From Physella acuta (taxonomy: Eukaryota > Mollusca > Gastropoda > Physidae), in assembly GCF_028476545.1 (NCBI RefSeq), contig NW_026733074.1:1-64000 (forward strand): a stretch of DNA of 64,000 nt, written 5' to 3'. This document shows, one piece after another, positions 1-11,050 of the stretch. The number at the start of each line of letters is the position of its first letter. The stretch's first letter is position 1. The position numbers and the translations under genes were made by a program. Under the pieces are notes generated by a model. The model made no database searches, was not told where the DNA came from, and saw only the letters and a list, made by a program, of their open reading frames with translations.

Positions 1-224
<224 letters not shown>

Positions 225-429
225 GCTATATAAATTTGCTGTCATTGTGTTTGAAGCAAGCGTCTCCATTTAATGAGCCTTCTGTAGATGACTGGGGGAG
301 GGGGTGGTGGTTGGCTCAGTTAGCAGACGGTCTGGCGTGTAACAAATTTATCAGCCAGCCCCACCTCCCGCGCCGCCCGAATCACGCCCACCGCGCCTAC
401 AAACCCGTCCACTCGGCTGATTACGTAAT

Positions 430-516
430 CTACACACACACACACATACACACACACATACATACCAACATACACACACACACATGCACACACACACACA
501 CATACACACACACACG
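430..516. repeat. (CA)n microsatellite
   Basis: CACACA runs interrupted by CATACA and CATGCA units. The rest of 517-870 is AT-rich unique sequence with a short run of imperfect 'agaaactatatgtgtatat' copies at about 720-830; no gene is visible there. Confidence 0.85.
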
Positions 517-870
517 GCCCAATAACCTTCACATCTGCGTCCTCTAGCTTGTAGACCATACTAACAAAACAAAAAAAAATACAACGAGCACAGTCGGAGG
601 TTAACCTAACTACACTGTGGTTAGCCCCAGTGGCTAATAACTGTAACGAAGCCTCCTTCCTTCCTCTACGTTGTAAACTTGATTTTATATTGGGCCTGTA
701 ACAATTAAACTATGCTTGTTTTACTTAAATAGAAACTAAATGTGTATATAGAGACTATATGTTTATATAGAAACTATATGTGTATATAGAAACTATATGT
801 GTATATAGTAATATAGTATATAGAAAGTGTATGTGTCTTTAGAAAGTATAGGTTTATAGTAACGTTATGC

Positions 871-1882
871 GCTGTACCAGAACACAGTGTAGTACATTGC
901 TGTACCAGAACACAATGTAGTACGGTACAGTGCTGTACCAGAACACAGTGTAGTACAGCGCTGTACCAGAACACAATGTAGTACGGTACAGTGCTGTACC
1001 AGAACACAGTGTAGTACGGTACAGTGCTGTACCAGAACACAATGTAGTACGGCACAGTGCTGTACCATAACACAATGTAGCACAGCGCTGTACCAGAACA
1101 CAATGTAGCACAGCGCTGTACCAGAACACAATGTAGTACGGTACAGTGCTGTACCAGAACACAGTGTAGTACGGTACAGTGCTGTACCAGAACACAATGT
1201 AGTACGGCACAGTGCTGTACCATAACACAATGTAGCACAGCGCTGTACCATAACACAATGTAGCACATTGCTGTACCAGAACACAATGTAGTACGGTACA
1301 GAGCTGTACCATAACACAATGTAGCACAGCGCTGTACCAGAACACAATGTAGTACGGTACAGTGCTGTACCAGAACACAATGTAGTACGGCACATTGCTG
1401 TACCAGAACACAATGTAGAACGGTACAGTGCTGTACCAGAACACAGTGTAGCACATTGCTGTACCAGAACACAATGTAGAACGGTACAGTGCTGTACCAG
1501 AACACAATGTAGTACGGTACAGTGCTGTACCAGAACACAATGTAGTACGGCACAGTGCTGTACCATAACACAATGTAGCACAGCGCTGTACCATAACACA
1601 ATGTAGCACATTGCTGTACCAGAACACAATGTAGTACGGTACAGTGCTGTACCAGAACACAGTGTAGCACATTGCTGTACCAGAACACAATGTAGAACGG
1701 TACAGTGCTGTACCAGAACACAGTGTAGCACATTGCTGTACCAGAACACAATGTAGAACGGTACAGTGCTGTACCAGAACACAGTGTAGCACAGCGCTGT
1801 ACCAGAACACAATGTAGTACGGTACAGTGATGTACCAGAACACAGTGTAGCACATCGCTGTACTATAACACGCCGTAACACA
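871..1882. repeat. Minisatellite with mixed 28- and 33-bp units
   Basis: Roughly 33 tandem units that each start GCTGTACC followed by AGAACACA or ATAACACA. Two unit lengths alternate irregularly: a 28-bp form ending in GTAGTACAGC or GTAGCACATT, and a 33-bp form with five extra bases (GGTAC). The minus strand has no stop codon in any of the three frames over most of the array, giving three overlapping open frames of 341-359 codons. I read these as a by-product of a stop-free repeat unit rather than as genes, since none has unique sequence or a domain. Confidence 0.95.
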
Positions 1883-2170
1883 GCACACAATCCCTTGACC
1901 TGACATGTTATGTTAGCTTTATTAAAACACGATGTGGAGTGACATGGCCTGTTATTTCCTTTCGCTTGATTAGATATAACCCCAGTGTCGGATAAGTCGG
2001 GAGGGTTAGGTCAGCTATGGAATCAACGCCGCTGATAAAACACATATGTTAGTCATTTGATTTATGCTTCTACCCCATGCCCTACCCCAATAATGTATGA
2101 CCCCACACCTCCCCTCACAAAATATACAGATTGATTAAACGTGAAGACGTCAGTACGTGGGCCTACTTTC

Positions 2171-2174
<4 letters not shown>

Positions 2175-2260
<86 letters not shown>
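2175..2260. repeat. (TA)n microsatellite, left flank of the TIR element
   Basis: Pure TA repeat that abuts the left end of the inverted-repeat element at 2262. A second TA tract abuts its right end. The bases between the preceding minisatellite and this tract (1883-2174) show nothing recognisable. Confidence 0.95.
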
Positions 2261-2266
<6 letters not shown>

Positions 2267-2619
2267 GTCTCGGTCGCAAACCGTCTAACTCAAAAAAATT
2301 CAATTTTCTTTTTTTTACATAAATCAAAAGCCAGTATGATTTCCCATAATGCCTGAAAATATTATAGAAATCTGTTGAATGATTATTGAGATATAATCAT
2401 TTGAACAAACCGCCTATTATTTCTAGCGCTAAAAATCTCGGCGCAAAACGAATACCGCTATATTTGTCAGTACACTTTTGATCGGAAACGCAGTCGCACG
2501 CTGCAATCACACGATTTTACACCACAGCAGTCAAATTACTTATTGGTAAGACTATTTTATTGATTATTTTCATCTATTCTATTATATTTTATCATTTAAA
2601 AAGTAATAAACATAGAGTA

Positions 2620-3061
2620 TCTATATATATAATTCTCTTCTTGGAGACTTTAGAAAACAAGCTGCAAACGCGCCTTGCAGTCCCCTCTCTTCCTCTCTAT
2701 CGCTACAACCCTCCCCCCTCACACCTCCCCCACCCCCCCCCCCCCCCCCCCCCACCCCTCTCACATGGTCTGGTGAGCTGTGTTCACGCTATTGTTTACA
2801 TTTTACAATCGTAGAGCCGGGTTTGGTGATGGGCAATTAGGGGCAGATAATTTAGTTTGAAACGATTTTAAACTTAGAGGAGGTAACTAAGAGGAGGCTG
2901 CTTTCATGGGGGGGGGGGGGAAGGGGGGGGGGGTTTAGTGTTTTAAACCAAATATTTTCAGTGGCAGCATTGGTACTGTCGAATTCACAAATTATGAATT
3001 ACTGAAAAGTAGAAAAAACATGAACTAAATAGCGGCGTATGATACTCCGCGGGTCGGCTCG
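2620..3061 (+). mobile_element. Helitron-like non-autonomous element, copy 1
   Basis: The 5' end TCTATATATATAATTCTC and the 3' end (a GC-rich hairpin GCGGCGTAT...CTCCGC followed by GGGTCGGCTCG) match a second copy at 27065-27389. The copy sits between a host A and a host T, has no terminal inverted repeats or target duplication, and has a 3' hairpin about 11 bases from the end. These are Helitron hallmarks, although the terminal CTCG departs from the usual CTRR. It is longer than copy 2 because of poly-C and poly-G expansions in the middle. It lies nested in the TIR element. Confidence 0.6.
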
Positions 3062-3709
3062 TTTGTTTAAATTAACCTATTTCCAGTAGATTTTCGAGAA
3101 CCAAACTTATTTGTTTACATTATTATTAGGCTAACACAATGCTTTGAAACTAGATCTTCTTTCTAGAATCTAAATCTATTGATCAATTAAAACAATATTA
3201 TTAAAATTACATTTCCACCAGCTTGTGCAATAAAGTTAATTATTGTTAATTCACTAATAGCTTTATATTGAGGGTTAAGCTACGTATTAAGAAATGTTTA
3301 TATAGTAGGTAAAAAATGTTTGGCGTACATGTTAAACGACATGCTTATTTGTGTTTAGTAAATGCCTGTATGATTAATTTTAATATAAATGGTCAACTAT
3401 TGAGATGGCTATTCAGTTCAATAAATAATAAGCATGCTTCAATGTATAACGCATTGAAACATGAGCTTAGCAATTAGCTTACTACAGTGATGAGTATTAC
3501 ATGTTTAGATTTCAGATCAAAATTGAAATTATTTAATCACATGATATGAAATCGTATTGGATGCTACCATATAGAAAAAGGAGAAGGCTATTTAAACTTA
3601 GCTAGCAACCACAAGCTGTCAAGTAACAAAATGATGTCATTTTATAAGTCAAAAAAAGATTCCAGTCTGACTGACCAAAAAAAATTCAGTTTTATTTTTT
3701 CAAGATACA

Positions 3710-4640
3710 AGCCTCTCTCTCAACATACCAGCCTCTCTCAAAATACCAGCCTCTCTAAACATACCAGCCTCTCTCAACATACCAGACTCTCTCAACATAC
3801 TAATCTTACCATAAAACAGAACAGGCTCTATCAATGTACCAGCCTCTCTCAACAGACCAGCCTCTCTCGACATACCAGCCTATCTCAACATACCAGCCTC
3901 TCTCCACAGACCAGCTTTTCTCAACATACCAGCCTCTCTCAACAGACCAGCCTCTCTAAACACACTAGTCTCTCTCAACATACCAGTCTCTATCGACATA
4001 CCAGCCTCTCTCAACAGATCAGCCTCTCTCAACAGATCAGCCTCTCTCAACAAACCAGCTTCTCTCAATAGACCAGCCTTTCTCAACAGACCAGCCTCTC
4101 TCGACATACCAGCCTCTCTCAACAGATCATCCTCTCTCAACAGACCAGTATTACCATTTAAGACACCAGCCTCTCACAACAGACCAGCCTCTCTCAACAG
4201 ACCAGCCTCTCACAACAGACCAGCCTCTCTCAACAAACCGCCTCTCTCAACAAACAGCCTCTCTCAACATATCAGCCTCTCTCAACAGACCAGTCTTATC
4301 ATACAAGACATCAGCATCTCTTAACACACCAGCCTTTCACAACATTCCAGTCGTAACATACAAAAGACCAAACTCTCTTACAATACAGGGCACATGAATA
4401 TCTCAGCAAACTAGTCTAACCCTCTTAGACACCAGCAACTCAACAGACCAGCCTCTCTCAACTGACCATTCTTACCATACAAGAAACCAGCCTCTCTCAA
4501 AATATTAGTCTTAACATACAATAGACAATCCTCTCTCAGCACACCAGTCTTACCAGACAAGACACCAGCCTTTCTCTAAAGACCAGTATTACCATACAAG
4601 AGACCAGCCTCTCTCAAAAGACCAGTCAGACGTATCAAGA
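3710..4640. repeat. 18-bp minisatellite inside the TIR element
   Basis: Units of the type CAACA(T/G)ACCAGCCTCTCT repeat cleanly from about 3715 to 4290 and decay into imperfect copies up to about 4640. Because 18 is a multiple of three, both strands stay open for 80-150 codons (a Ser-Leu-Ser-Gln-His-Thr repeat on the + strand), but there is no unique domain and I do not call a gene. The array belongs to the interior of the inverted-repeat element. Confidence 0.9.
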
Positions 4641-5412
4641 ATTCAATTCGTGCACTGCAGTACAACCCTGATGCTACTATCTACTTCAAAGTGAATTAGC
4701 AGATAGCTGGAAATTGCTAAGCTAGGGTTCTTAAGATTATGATCTCATATGTAGCCCCTGACAAGTTGTACAAGAGCAGAAAAAAAGATAAAAGCTGCCT
4801 TAAAATAGCACCTAACAGCAAGTCATAAATTCAAATGTTTGTGATGATTTGCCTGATTTAAAAAATATGTTGCTATTTTATTGTTTCTTCATGTGACGTT
4901 GTTTATTCAAAGAATAAATTTAAAAAATAAACACATTTTTTGTTACATTTTGTAAAATAAGTAAACATAAAGTCATTATTAATCTGATTAATGTGTTATG
5001 TCTCATTCATAATATATCTGACAATAAGGTTTATATTTTTACTATTATCCTTCTACAAACCCAGCACCCACCAAATTTAGTAAAATAAACAGTGAGAATA
5101 GAAATATGTAATAAATAAAGCATAACTTTCAACAGTTAATAAGTCTACTGCTAAATACAGCCATAATGAATAAACAGTCGAAAGCGATAAAGCCATACTA
5201 AAACATCTCTACTAAAATTAAACTGACCCCATAAAGTAGAATAAACTCAAATAATTAAAATATGAGCTCAAAACTATAATCTAAATATTATGAAGTGTTA
5301 ATTATAACTTAAAAACATAAACATAACTAAATCAAGTTCATCGGACAAAACGAACGAGACGCGACTGAGACCAAAATTCTCGGTTCAAAACGGCCAAGTC
5401 TGCGCGCGCACA

Positions 5413-5459
5413 GATAGACGGTTTGCACCGAGAGTTTTAGACCGAGCAAACCGTCTATC
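5413..5459. repeat. 14-bp perfect hairpin sharing the TIR core motif
   Basis: Arms GATAGACGGTTTGC (5413-5426) and GCAAACCGTCTATC (5446-5459) are perfect reverse complements around a 19-base loop. The arms contain AGACGGTTTGC, the same core found in the outer TIRs. This may be a subterminal binding site or the relic of a second insertion of the same family. Confidence 0.8.
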
Positions 5460-5650
5460 TTTTAAAATCTACTATAATTTTGTAAATATTAACAATACTC
5501 ATTTTAAAACGGTACAGTATAGTCGGTAGAGAGTTTCTTCGCACATATCATTAAAAAAATTGTATTAGAGCGATCAACAAAGAAATAATCAGTTTTTTGT
5601 CTCTCCTGTAAAATTTACTTTTTCGGAGTTAGACGGTTTGCGACCGAGAC

Positions 5651-5656
<6 letters not shown>

Positions 5657-5725
<69 letters not shown>
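5657..5725. repeat. (TA)n microsatellite, right flank of the TIR element
   Basis: TA repeat with one GTATACA interruption, directly abutting the right TIR. It is probably the other half of the microsatellite that received the insertion. Confidence 0.9.
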
Positions 5726-5727
<2 letters not shown>

Positions 5728-6018
5728 ATAATACAACCAACATGACACACAAAGACGCCAATTTTGATAACAATACAACCAGGATACCCATACAAGTTTA
5801 TCACTACCCTTGATTGCATAGGCTAACCCTAACGTCTGTTTTAAAATCCTGTCTAAAAAAAATGTGTCCATAAAGCCGCCAAATCTTGCCGTCTTTCTCC
5901 TTAACTTTGTTGAACTAAGAAAAGAACTTTAATTTATGCACGCCCGTACCTTTGTCGACACCTTTAACCCTCGGCGTCCCCCACCCCCTTTCCAACCTTT
6001 ACTATAAATTTATGTCAC

Positions 6019-6058
<40 letters not shown>

Positions 6059-7282
6059 GCGAAACACCACCCGTCCCCCTAAAAAAAATTTTCTTTCTCT
6101 CTGCCACCCCAAGAAACAAGATGCATGGAACTTCCTGATTGAAATCGATCTGGTGTGGCAGGGTGACAGCCCCGCCCACCTATACCGCTCCGTTGGTCCC
6201 ATCTCAGCTTACACCTACTTAAAGCCGGCTGCCGGCGAAACCGTGCCATATCCCCGCTGTGTTGACCGGCTTATGTCACGTCCGGGCCGGCGCTGCCCGG
6301 TTAAAAATTACCCTCTCGCGTTACCCCCCTGGTTAGACAGGAGACTGTTGTGTTCTTTGCGTTGGGGGGGGGGGGGGGGGGGGATCTGTTTCCGAAAACA
6401 TCAGCGCCTATTAGACTAGATTTCCATACATTTTAAGTGTTTAATCCTTTTTGGGTAGGGGGAAGGGGTGGTAGCGCAACAGTACGTGTGTATTGATTTC
6501 TCGAGGTCCTGATACATCTGTTTAAAATTATAAACGCTGATCTCAGTTTACAGCTGATCTCAAAGTTGTGATTCTTAAATATTTGGGGTGGGGGAGAAGA
6601 GGTCACAGGTGGGTGCGGAGAAGGGGAGATTGAGGGGGGTATAAGCTCCTCTAGTGGGTCATTCCTAAATTATAGGCTTACTTCAAGTTTAAACGTACCC
6701 AGTTGTACACTCGAAGCAAGCCTAATCACTCGGTTCGTTTAAAACGAATACCTTCAATACCTGTTCAAATAGCAGGTGAAGTAGAGTTCACCTGTTTCCG
6801 GGACCTCGGCGTATGAAATGGCGGTGTGATTAGTTCTCTTGTAATGTATTATAACAAAGGTGGTGTGCGAGAGATATTTCTGTAGAGGAAATAATTTCGT
6901 AAACAAAACTCCGGACTTTAACAAAACAACGCTTAGAATAGGCTAGTGTTGACAATGTTTAGATAAGCTACATCATTTAATTTCTCCAACACTGTACTCT
7001 GTTTAAAATTCTATATCCCATTAATACAGTTTAGCACTTTTTTTAAATTTAAAAGTAGCATATTTTTAGATGTCTACAGTACGGGCTGTACAATAGCGAT
7101 ACGCCCCTCAACGCTGTAAACCATGTAATGACCGTAGCCAGTGTTTCCATTGTGACACCGCCACCACCACCTACCACCCCACCCAAATATTTTTTCTCTT
7201 TGCAAATGTCACCGCCCCTCTCTCAACTTCCGGCTTGTTGTGTATACAGCTTTGGTATAGAATTTGTGGTGTGTCTGGCCGT
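5726..7282. other. Non-coding stretch with homopolymers and a GC-rich patch
   Basis: No gene is recognisable. It holds a T tract at about 6020-6053, a G tract at about 6364-6383, and a locally GC- and CpG-rich patch at about 6120-6350 with 'ccccgccc' and several CCGG/GCCGGC strings. A 155-codon frame crosses the patch, but it begins in repeat sequence and matches nothing I know. The patch could be a CpG-rich regulatory block or a non-coding exon. The rest is AT-rich unique sequence. Confidence 0.5.
6757..6820 (-). mobile_element. SINE 3' fragment, minus strand
   Basis: The string 'caggtgaagtagagttcacc' and the following 'gacctcggcgtatg' are the reverse complement of the 3' part of the SINE copies at 8876-9075 and 33105-33330 (GAACTCTACTTCACCTG and the preceding 'catatggtgaggtca' type sequence). 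Only the tail end is present. Confidence 0.55.
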
Positions 7283-7590
7283 ATGCTACACATACTGTTT
7301 TCATGTGTGTTTGTATGCTACACATACTGTGTTTACGTGTTTATGTATGCTACACATACTGTTTTTATGTGTGTCTGTATGCTACACATACTGTTTTTAT
7401 GTGTGTCTGTATGCTACACATACTGTTTTTATGTGTGTCTGTATGCTACACATACTATTTTCATGTGTGTATGTATGCTACGCCTACTGTGTTTATGTGT
7501 GTGTATGATACACATACTGTTTTCATTTGTGTATGTATGATATACATACTTTTTTCATGTGTGCCTGTATGCTACACATACTGTTTTCAT
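7283..7590. repeat. 32-bp minisatellite, ten copies
   Basis: Units begin ATGCTACACATACTG and recur at 7281, 7313, 7345, 7377, 7409, 7441, 7473, 7503, 7535 and 7567, every 32 bp apart from one 30-bp step. The + strand is open in all three frames across the array; I treat this as a property of the unit, not as coding. Confidence 0.93.
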
Positions 7591-7742
7591 AGATAGCCAG
7601 ACTATGTAGCCAGTGTACAGTTTATACAGACTACACGAGAATATGTAATTATGCATGTAGTACGCTGACTGCATTATACTCATAACGTGTTGGGTATTCA
7701 TTTGACAACAAAAACATTGTGCTGTTTATGTCGACTTATGTA

Positions 7743-7815
7743 GGCGGCCTGGTCGGGTGGTAGAGGTCTCGACTGCTGTAGCAAAAGTCTATGGTACCCT
7801 TTGGACTGTATTACA
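7743..7815 (+). mobile_element. tRNA-like SINE head (partial)
   Basis: 'GGTCGGGTGGTAGAGGTCTCG' type sequence resembles a tRNA D-arm with a pol III A box (TGGT..GTGGTAGAG). No good B box follows at the expected distance, so this is a decayed SINE head or a chance match rather than a functional tRNA. Confidence 0.35.
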
Positions 7816-8015
7816 CACGTTTGGCCCTGGGTATATTTAGCGATTCGTGTGTGTTTGTGTGCATGTGTTACACACATTTTTCCCTATGTATATTTAGTGC
7901 TTAGTGTGTATTACACACATCATGTGTCCCTATGTATATGTATATTTAGTGCCTAGTGTGTATTATACACATCATGTTCCCCGAGTATATTTAGTATAAA
8001 TCTGTATACCACACA
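7808..8015. repeat. Degenerate tandem repeat, about 55-60 bp
   Basis: Four imperfect copies of a block containing TTACACACAT, 'cctatgtatatttagtg' and 'tagtgtgtattacacac'. The copies differ by short internal duplications (for example 'tatgtatatg'). No gene is present. Confidence 0.7.
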
Positions 8016-8138
8016 AGTAAACCAACTTCCCCTTACATGTAGCTGGAGGCACTGTTTGAATGAATGCCCGTAGTTGTGGTCGTGTTTAATGTAATACTAA
8101 ACTTCCTTGATCTATATTCTGGTTTGTGTTGTTGGAAA

Positions 8139-8508
8139 GTGGGCTTTTGTTTTGGTCTTAGCTGTACTTTAACGTTCATGTGTTGGCTTTTATTTTCTTC
8201 CTATATGTCTTTAACGTCAGAAAGGGGGCTTTTATTTTGGTCCTAGCTCTACAATAAAGTTCATTTGTGGGCTTTTATTTTCTTCCTATATGTCTTTAAC
8301 GTCTGAAAGTGGGCTTTTATTTTGGTCCTAGCGCTACAATAACGTTCATTTGTGGGCTTTTATTTTCTTCCTATATGTTTTTAACGTCTGAAAGTGGGCT
8401 TTTATTTTGGTCCTAGCGCTACAATAACGTTCATTTGTGGGCTTTTATTTTCTTCCTATATGTTTTTAACGTCTGAAAGTGGGCTTTTATTTTGGTCCTA
8501 GCTGTTAT
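8139..8508. repeat. 85-bp minisatellite, about 4.3 copies
   Basis: Units start at 8139, 8224, 8309, 8394 and 8479, exactly 85 bp apart. Each unit is itself built from two related halves: GGGCTTTTATTTTGGTCC and GGGCTTTTATTTTCTTCC. The later copies are almost identical, so the array expanded recently. Confidence 0.95.
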
Positions 8509-8875
8509 AGAATGTCCAACTTTAGGCTTTGTTTTATGTATTGGTCCTACTTATACTTTACTGTCAATAATTTCTTAGTCCAGTAATGTATGTGTTCTAT
8601 TCTGTGACTTATGATACTCTGGACACGGAACTTCTCTACACGCTGAAACAATCAACCGGTCATCGGAAATCAGAGGCGATTCTTGCCACGTGAATATCTA
8701 TCGTGATCAAAGACTAGGGTGTTATAACGGGGGAAAGGTCAGCTTGAATCCAGGACGAATATTATGGAATCTCAGACGTTGGTTGGAATTTGAAACAAAT
8801 TACTTGGAATCTGACATAAGATGTAGGGGTGAAACAATCAGAAAATAAAGCATTATCCTCGTTTTCCAACATCAA

Positions 8876-9075
8876 ATAGTTCGACTGTTAACCCGAAAGT
8901 TTTGAGTTCGAATCCCGGGTCCGAGTTCGTAAGACGTCCTTGTGTAAACTATACTAACCTTAGAGATTGTAAGGCGTCTGGGGATAATGCTGGCCACACT
9001 GTCCAGTCATATGGTGAGGTCACAGAAAATCCAGAACTCTACTTCGCCTGCTCTTATTTGAAAGGGCAGTGTAAT
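8876..9075 (+). mobile_element. tRNA-derived SINE
   Basis: A pol III B-box-like GAGTTCGAATCCCGG lies near the left end, in a context resembling the 3' half of a tRNA. The body contains 'ggggataatgctggccacac', 'catatggtgaggtcac' and 'gaactctacttcgcctg', which recurs in the copy at 33105-33330 and, reversed, at 6757-6820. The A-box half is missing or too decayed to recognise. Confidence 0.65.
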
Positions 9076-9287
9076 TAATTAAAATAAATTTTCCAACATA
9101 ATTTTATTTATTAGATTCTACAATATATTTTTTATTTTTTTTTAAGATTTGCAAAATTAATCACTTTTGATTTTCAGCTTTCATTAAACATAATTTAAAA
9201 ACCCATGTCAAAAAACGCCCTGGTATCTGTTTAAAATCAACGTTTTCAATCTGAAGAAAAATGCCCAGCTGTAGAGTGACACACCTA

Positions 9288-9478
9288 CAGTGGCGTAGCC
9301 AGGATCATCTCAAGGGGGGGTTCCAATTTTTACCCGGAGACAAACTTTCGATTTGCACCCCCCCCTCAAACTTTCGATTTGCACACACCCCCTCTTACTT
9401 TTTATATATATATACCGAGGGGTCTATGGTGGGGTTATGACCCGCCCCCCTACCCCCCCCCCCCTGCCTACGCCACTG
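9288..9478. mobile_element. hAT-type miniature element (family A)
   Basis: 191 bp. The left end CAGTGGCGTAGCCAGG and the right end CCTGCCTACGCCACTG are inverted repeats (15 of 16 bases match). It is flanked by perfect 8-bp direct repeats CACACCTA (9280-9287 and 9479-9486), the length typical of hAT insertions, and CAGTGGCG fits hAT termini. A G run follows the left TIR and a long C run precedes the right TIR. It has no coding capacity. Confidence 0.9.
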
Positions 9479-9948
9479 CACACCTATGACATGCCAGGCT
9501 TGAGATGGCATTGTTAGACCTGATGATGACAGCCATCCATCAAACAAACCCTCGGCCAGGCACGTTTACCCCTCGCTGACCATCTCGGTCGTGGCTAAAA
9601 CCCCAGCTAACTGGGTCAGACGATTGGGGGCGGGCAGATCAGTCTCATTAGCGCCAGTCATTAGGTCACGTTAATAGCCTCGTTGTGGCTTTCTGCCCAG
9701 CAAGCAATGCATTGAACGGTATTTACGCCCTCTCTCATTATAGAGTACCTCTGTCTCCTTATACAAGTATAAAACTGGACCTATACTATGTTGATGGAAG
9801 TATTGATTAGGTGATGGTTTATCGATAGTATACGTGATGTCGTAACGATAGCAATGATTACTGATTTACATTTAATCTCTGCTGAGATAGACAGTACATT
9901 GAACCTTAGTGTTGATAGTCCTTTGAACGTATTTCATACAATTAAAAC

Positions 9949-10104
9949 CGAACGAAATGAAATTTATATAATTTATATAGAAAATATATACTTTTAACAG
10001 TGTCCGCCCCCCCCCCCCCAAAGAAAGTCTACCGCACCCCCCTCCCCCGAAAATTTCAAGTGCCCCCCCCCCCCCCCGGAGAAAAAAGTCTGGAAGAAAC
10101 ACTG
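9949..10104. mobile_element. hAT-type miniature element (family B), copy 1, left end missing
   Basis: 156 bp matching the copies at 20761-20957 and 55661-55847: CGAACGAAATGAAATTTATA, 'cttttaacagtgtccg', 'agaaagtctaccgc', 'gaaaatttcaagtgc', then a C run and the right end GTCTGGAAGAAACACTG. The left TIR and adjoining C run are absent, yet perfect 8-bp duplications ATTAAAAC flank the remaining sequence (9941-9948 and 10105-10112). Confidence 0.85.
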
Positions 10105-10400
10105 ATTAAAACAGATCTGAGTGATGTGAGCTAAGGTCAATTAGACGATGTTTATGAAGAATATATATCGGATGTTAGAGATGTCGTTAAACTGGATTGG
10201 AAATCGTTGTATGTGCCTTGTCCTGTGCAACAATATGTTCCGTTGTATGTGACATTCCTGTCTTATCATAACACGGGACAGCAGATACCTAGGCACGTTT
10301 TCATTGGCGGGTTCATTGTCAGCTGAGCACGTGACCTAGGTGACCAGATAACCAGGCTCACACGCCCCATCTCCGCCCAGATTTTTCTACGTGGGCAAAA

Positions 10401-11050
10401 CAAAATAGTTCTCAAATTCTTCTTTCTCACCTGGACAGAACAAAATAGTTCTCAAATTCTTCTTTCTCACCTGGACAGAACAAAATAGTTCTCAAATTCT
10501 TCTTTCTCACCTGGGCAGAACAAAATAGTTCTCAAATTCTTCTTTCTCACCTGGACAGAACAAAATAGTTCTCAAATTCTTCTTTCTCACCTGGGCAGAA
10601 CAAAATAGTTCTCAAATTCTTCTTTCTCACCTGGGCAGAACAAAATAGTTCTCAAATTCTTCTTTCTCACCTGGACAGAACAAAATAGTTCTCAAATTCT
10701 TCTTTCTCACCTGGACAGAACAAAATAGTTCTCAAATTCTTCTTTCTCACCTGGGCAGAACAAAATAGTTCTCAAATTCTTCTTTCTCACCTGGACAGAA
10801 CAAAATAGTTCTCAAATTCTTCTTTCTCACCTGGGCAGAACAAAATAGTTCTCAAATTCTTCTTTCTCACCTGGGCAGAACAAAATAGTTCTCAAATTAT
10901 TCTTTCTCACCTGGGCAAAACAAAACACTTCTCGAATTTTTCTTTCTCAACACAAAATAGTTCTCAATTTTTTTTTCTCGCCTGGCAAAAAAATAAAATA
11001 ACTATTAAATCTTCTTTCTTACCTGGATAAAATAAAACAGTTCTTAAATT
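10401..11050. repeat. 40-bp minisatellite with a 6-unit higher-order repeat
   Basis: Thirteen near-identical 40-bp units run from 10401 to 10920, starting CAAAATAGTTCTCAAATTCT and ending CTGGACAGAA or CTGGGCAGAA; decayed units continue to about 11050. The GGAC/GGGC variants of units 1-6 read A-A-G-A-G-G, and units 7-12 repeat that order exactly, so a 240-bp block was duplicated. The interval 10105-10400 between the hAT copy and this array shows no gene. Confidence 0.95.

Larger units (their letters stand above)
2262..5655. mobile_element. Non-autonomous TIR DNA element in a TA microsatellite
   Basis: The two ends are perfect inverted repeats of about 30 bp: 2262-2291 begins CGATGGTCTCGGTCGCAAAC and 5626-5655 is its exact reverse complement. 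Both ends are flanked directly by TA repeats, so the element appears to have inserted in a (TA)n tract with a TA-type target duplication that cannot be delimited. The interior (3.4 kb) has no transposase-like reading frame. It carries a nested Helitron-like copy, an 18-bp minisatellite, and near the right end a hairpin whose arms share the TIR core AGACGGTTTGC. Tc1/mariner-like or other TA-targeting families are possible; I cannot assign the superfamily. Confidence 0.75.

Noticed and set aside
774-1906. Three overlapping minus-strand open frames of 341-359 codons
   Set aside because: They arise because the minisatellite unit lacks stops in every minus frame. There is no unique sequence, domain or splice context.
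3631-4071. 146-codon Ser-Leu-Ser-Gln-His-Thr frame inside the TIR element
   Set aside because: It is the 18-bp minisatellite read in frame, and an opposite-strand frame is open too.
7743-7830. Functional tRNA gene
   Set aside because: An A-box-like string is present but no B box or acceptor-stem pairing follows. A decayed SINE head is more likely.
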